Of a DNA stretch of 6,144 nucleotides, positions 5,702 through 6,144 are shown in pieces. Made by a program: the position numbers and the translations under genes. Origin of the DNA: Brevundimonas sp. (GTDB lineage: Bacteria; Pseudomonadota; Alphaproteobacteria; Caulobacterales; Caulobacteraceae). Under the pieces are notes generated by a model. It saw nothing but the letters and a program-made list of their open reading frames with translations, was not told where the DNA came from and searched no databases. The DNA is taken from NCBI GenBank assembly GCA_024711185.1, contig JANJTI010000319.1:1-6144 (forward strand). The letters run 5' to 3'. Position 1 is the stretch's first letter. Each line of letters begins with the position of its first letter.

Positions 5702-5982
5702 GCGAGACCGGCTGTCGCATCGACGTCTGGCTGTGGCGCGCCCGGTTCGCAAAGAGCCGTTCGCTGGCCGCTGCCATGGTCGAACGAGGCACGGTGCGGC
5801 TGACGCACAACGGGGTGCAGACCCGCCTCGACAAGCCCAGCCGTACGGTTCACGTGGGCGATGCGCTGGTCTTTGCCCTTGGAGGCCGGCTGGTCGAACT
5901 CGAGGTGCTGGAGCTGGGCGAGCGGCGCGGCCCGGCGGCCGAGGCCCGCACCCTGTACGAGGCGCGGGCGCCGGAGGCCTGA
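5698..5982 (+). CDS. S4-domain RNA-binding protein, Hsp15 (HslR)-like
   Basis: A 94-residue protein beginning MSETGCRIDVWLWRARFAKS. Residues about 7-70 form one S4 domain, the fold used by ribosomal protein S4 and by Hsp15: RIDVWLWRARFAKSRSLAA, then VERGTVRLTHNGV, then VHVGDALVFALGG. E. coli Hsp15 binds 50S subunits carrying stuck peptidyl-tRNA and helps recycle them; the same role here is an inference. The start is GTG 5698, overlapping the helicase TGA (GTGA). AGGA ten bases upstream, within the helicase end, can serve as ribosome site. The residue just before this start belongs to a frame that is only helicase antiphase sequence, so a longer start is not credible. The S4 gene directly follows the Suv3-like gene in many alphaproteobacteria, as I recall. 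This supports a shared RNA or ribosome task. Confidence 0.92.
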   Translation: MSETGCRIDVWLWRARFAKSRSLAAAMVERGTVRLTHNGVQTRLDKPSRTVHVGDALVFALGGRLVELEVLELGERRGPAAEARTLYEARAPEA

Positions 5983-5986
5983 AGTC

Positions 5987-6144
5987 CTACTGCCGGACGA
6001 ACTCGCCCTCGATGTGCAGCTTCACCTCGTCGCCGAGGGCCGGCAGGGCGAAGTTCACGCCGAAATCCGAGCGCCGGATCGTCGCGTAGCCGTCGAATCC
6101 GGCCTTGTAGGCGCCCATGGACTGCCCCGCCTGGTTGAACTCGA
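5987..6144 (-). CDS. YceI family protein, C-terminal part (start outside window)
   Basis: Only the last 51 residues are visible. They end in the typical YceI signature: GFDGYATIRRSDFGV, then ALPALGDEVKLHIEGEFVR and a final Q. In the family this is the last part of a lipocalin-like beta barrel that binds isoprenoid-type lipids. Members are usually periplasmic or secreted and some are linked to isoprenoid quinones or stress. The signal peptide and N-terminal part cannot be judged here. The stop (5987-5989) is four bases from the stop of the convergent S4 gene, leaving no room for a terminator between them. Confidence 0.92.
   Translation of the reverse strand, partial: EFNQAGQSMGAYKAGFDGYATIRRSDFGVNFALPALGDEVKLHIEGEFVRQ

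Noticed and set aside
3035..5752. Open frame of 905 codons on the minus strand, opposite the helicase
   Set aside because: Its translation is Arg/Gly/Pro/Ala/Gln-rich with no domain, and it is antiphase to a gene with intact helicase motifs. Long antisense frames are expected in GC-rich genes.

Overview
The window is typical high-GC alphaproteobacterial chromosome. Three things point there: strong G/C bias at third codon positions, a Suv3-type RNA helicase gene translationally linked to a small S4-domain gene, and GANTC (CcrM-type) and TTAA-rich (CtrA-like) sequence in the one AT-rich intergenic patch. The order Caulobacterales (Caulobacter/Brevundimonas-like) is my best guess. It rests on the look of the proteins and is an inference. 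No mobile element, CRISPR array or phage gene is visible.

Layout. Bases 1-2109 are a minus-strand cluster. Reading from right to left it holds a PncC/CinA-C type NMN deamidase (1603-2109), a 47-residue membrane protein that overlaps the deamidase stop by one base (1460-1603), a very small membrane-anchored protein that appears frameshifted (1255-1412), and the N-terminal 397 residues of a large exported protein running off the left edge (1-1191). Divergent from the deamidase is a DUF983 zinc-ribbon membrane protein (2215-2622, plus). Then come tRNA-Arg(CCT) on the minus strand (2631-2707) and a small secreted protein with a C-terminal Excalibur calcium-binding motif (2780-3022, plus).

The 192-base gap 3023-3214 is the largest non-coding stretch and the most structured. 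It holds a candidate promoter, a TTAA-N6-TTAA element, a long hairpin, and three GANTC sites within 34 bases. It lies just upstream of the helicase gene (3215-5701), whose stop overlaps the GTG start of an Hsp15-like S4 RNA-binding protein (5698-5982). These two form an evident RNA-metabolism operon. A convergent YceI-family gene (5987-6144, partial, minus) ends four bases beyond the S4 stop.

Four observations deserve follow-up: (1) the tRNA-Arg has an inverted elbow tertiary pair, C19-G56 instead of G19-C56; (2) the hairpin and GANTC cluster before the helicase; (3) the apparent one-base frameshift in the small protein gene at 1255-1412; (4) a near-perfect Shine-Dalgarno in front of an upstream alternative start of the deamidase. 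I did not find a clearly new multi-gene system.
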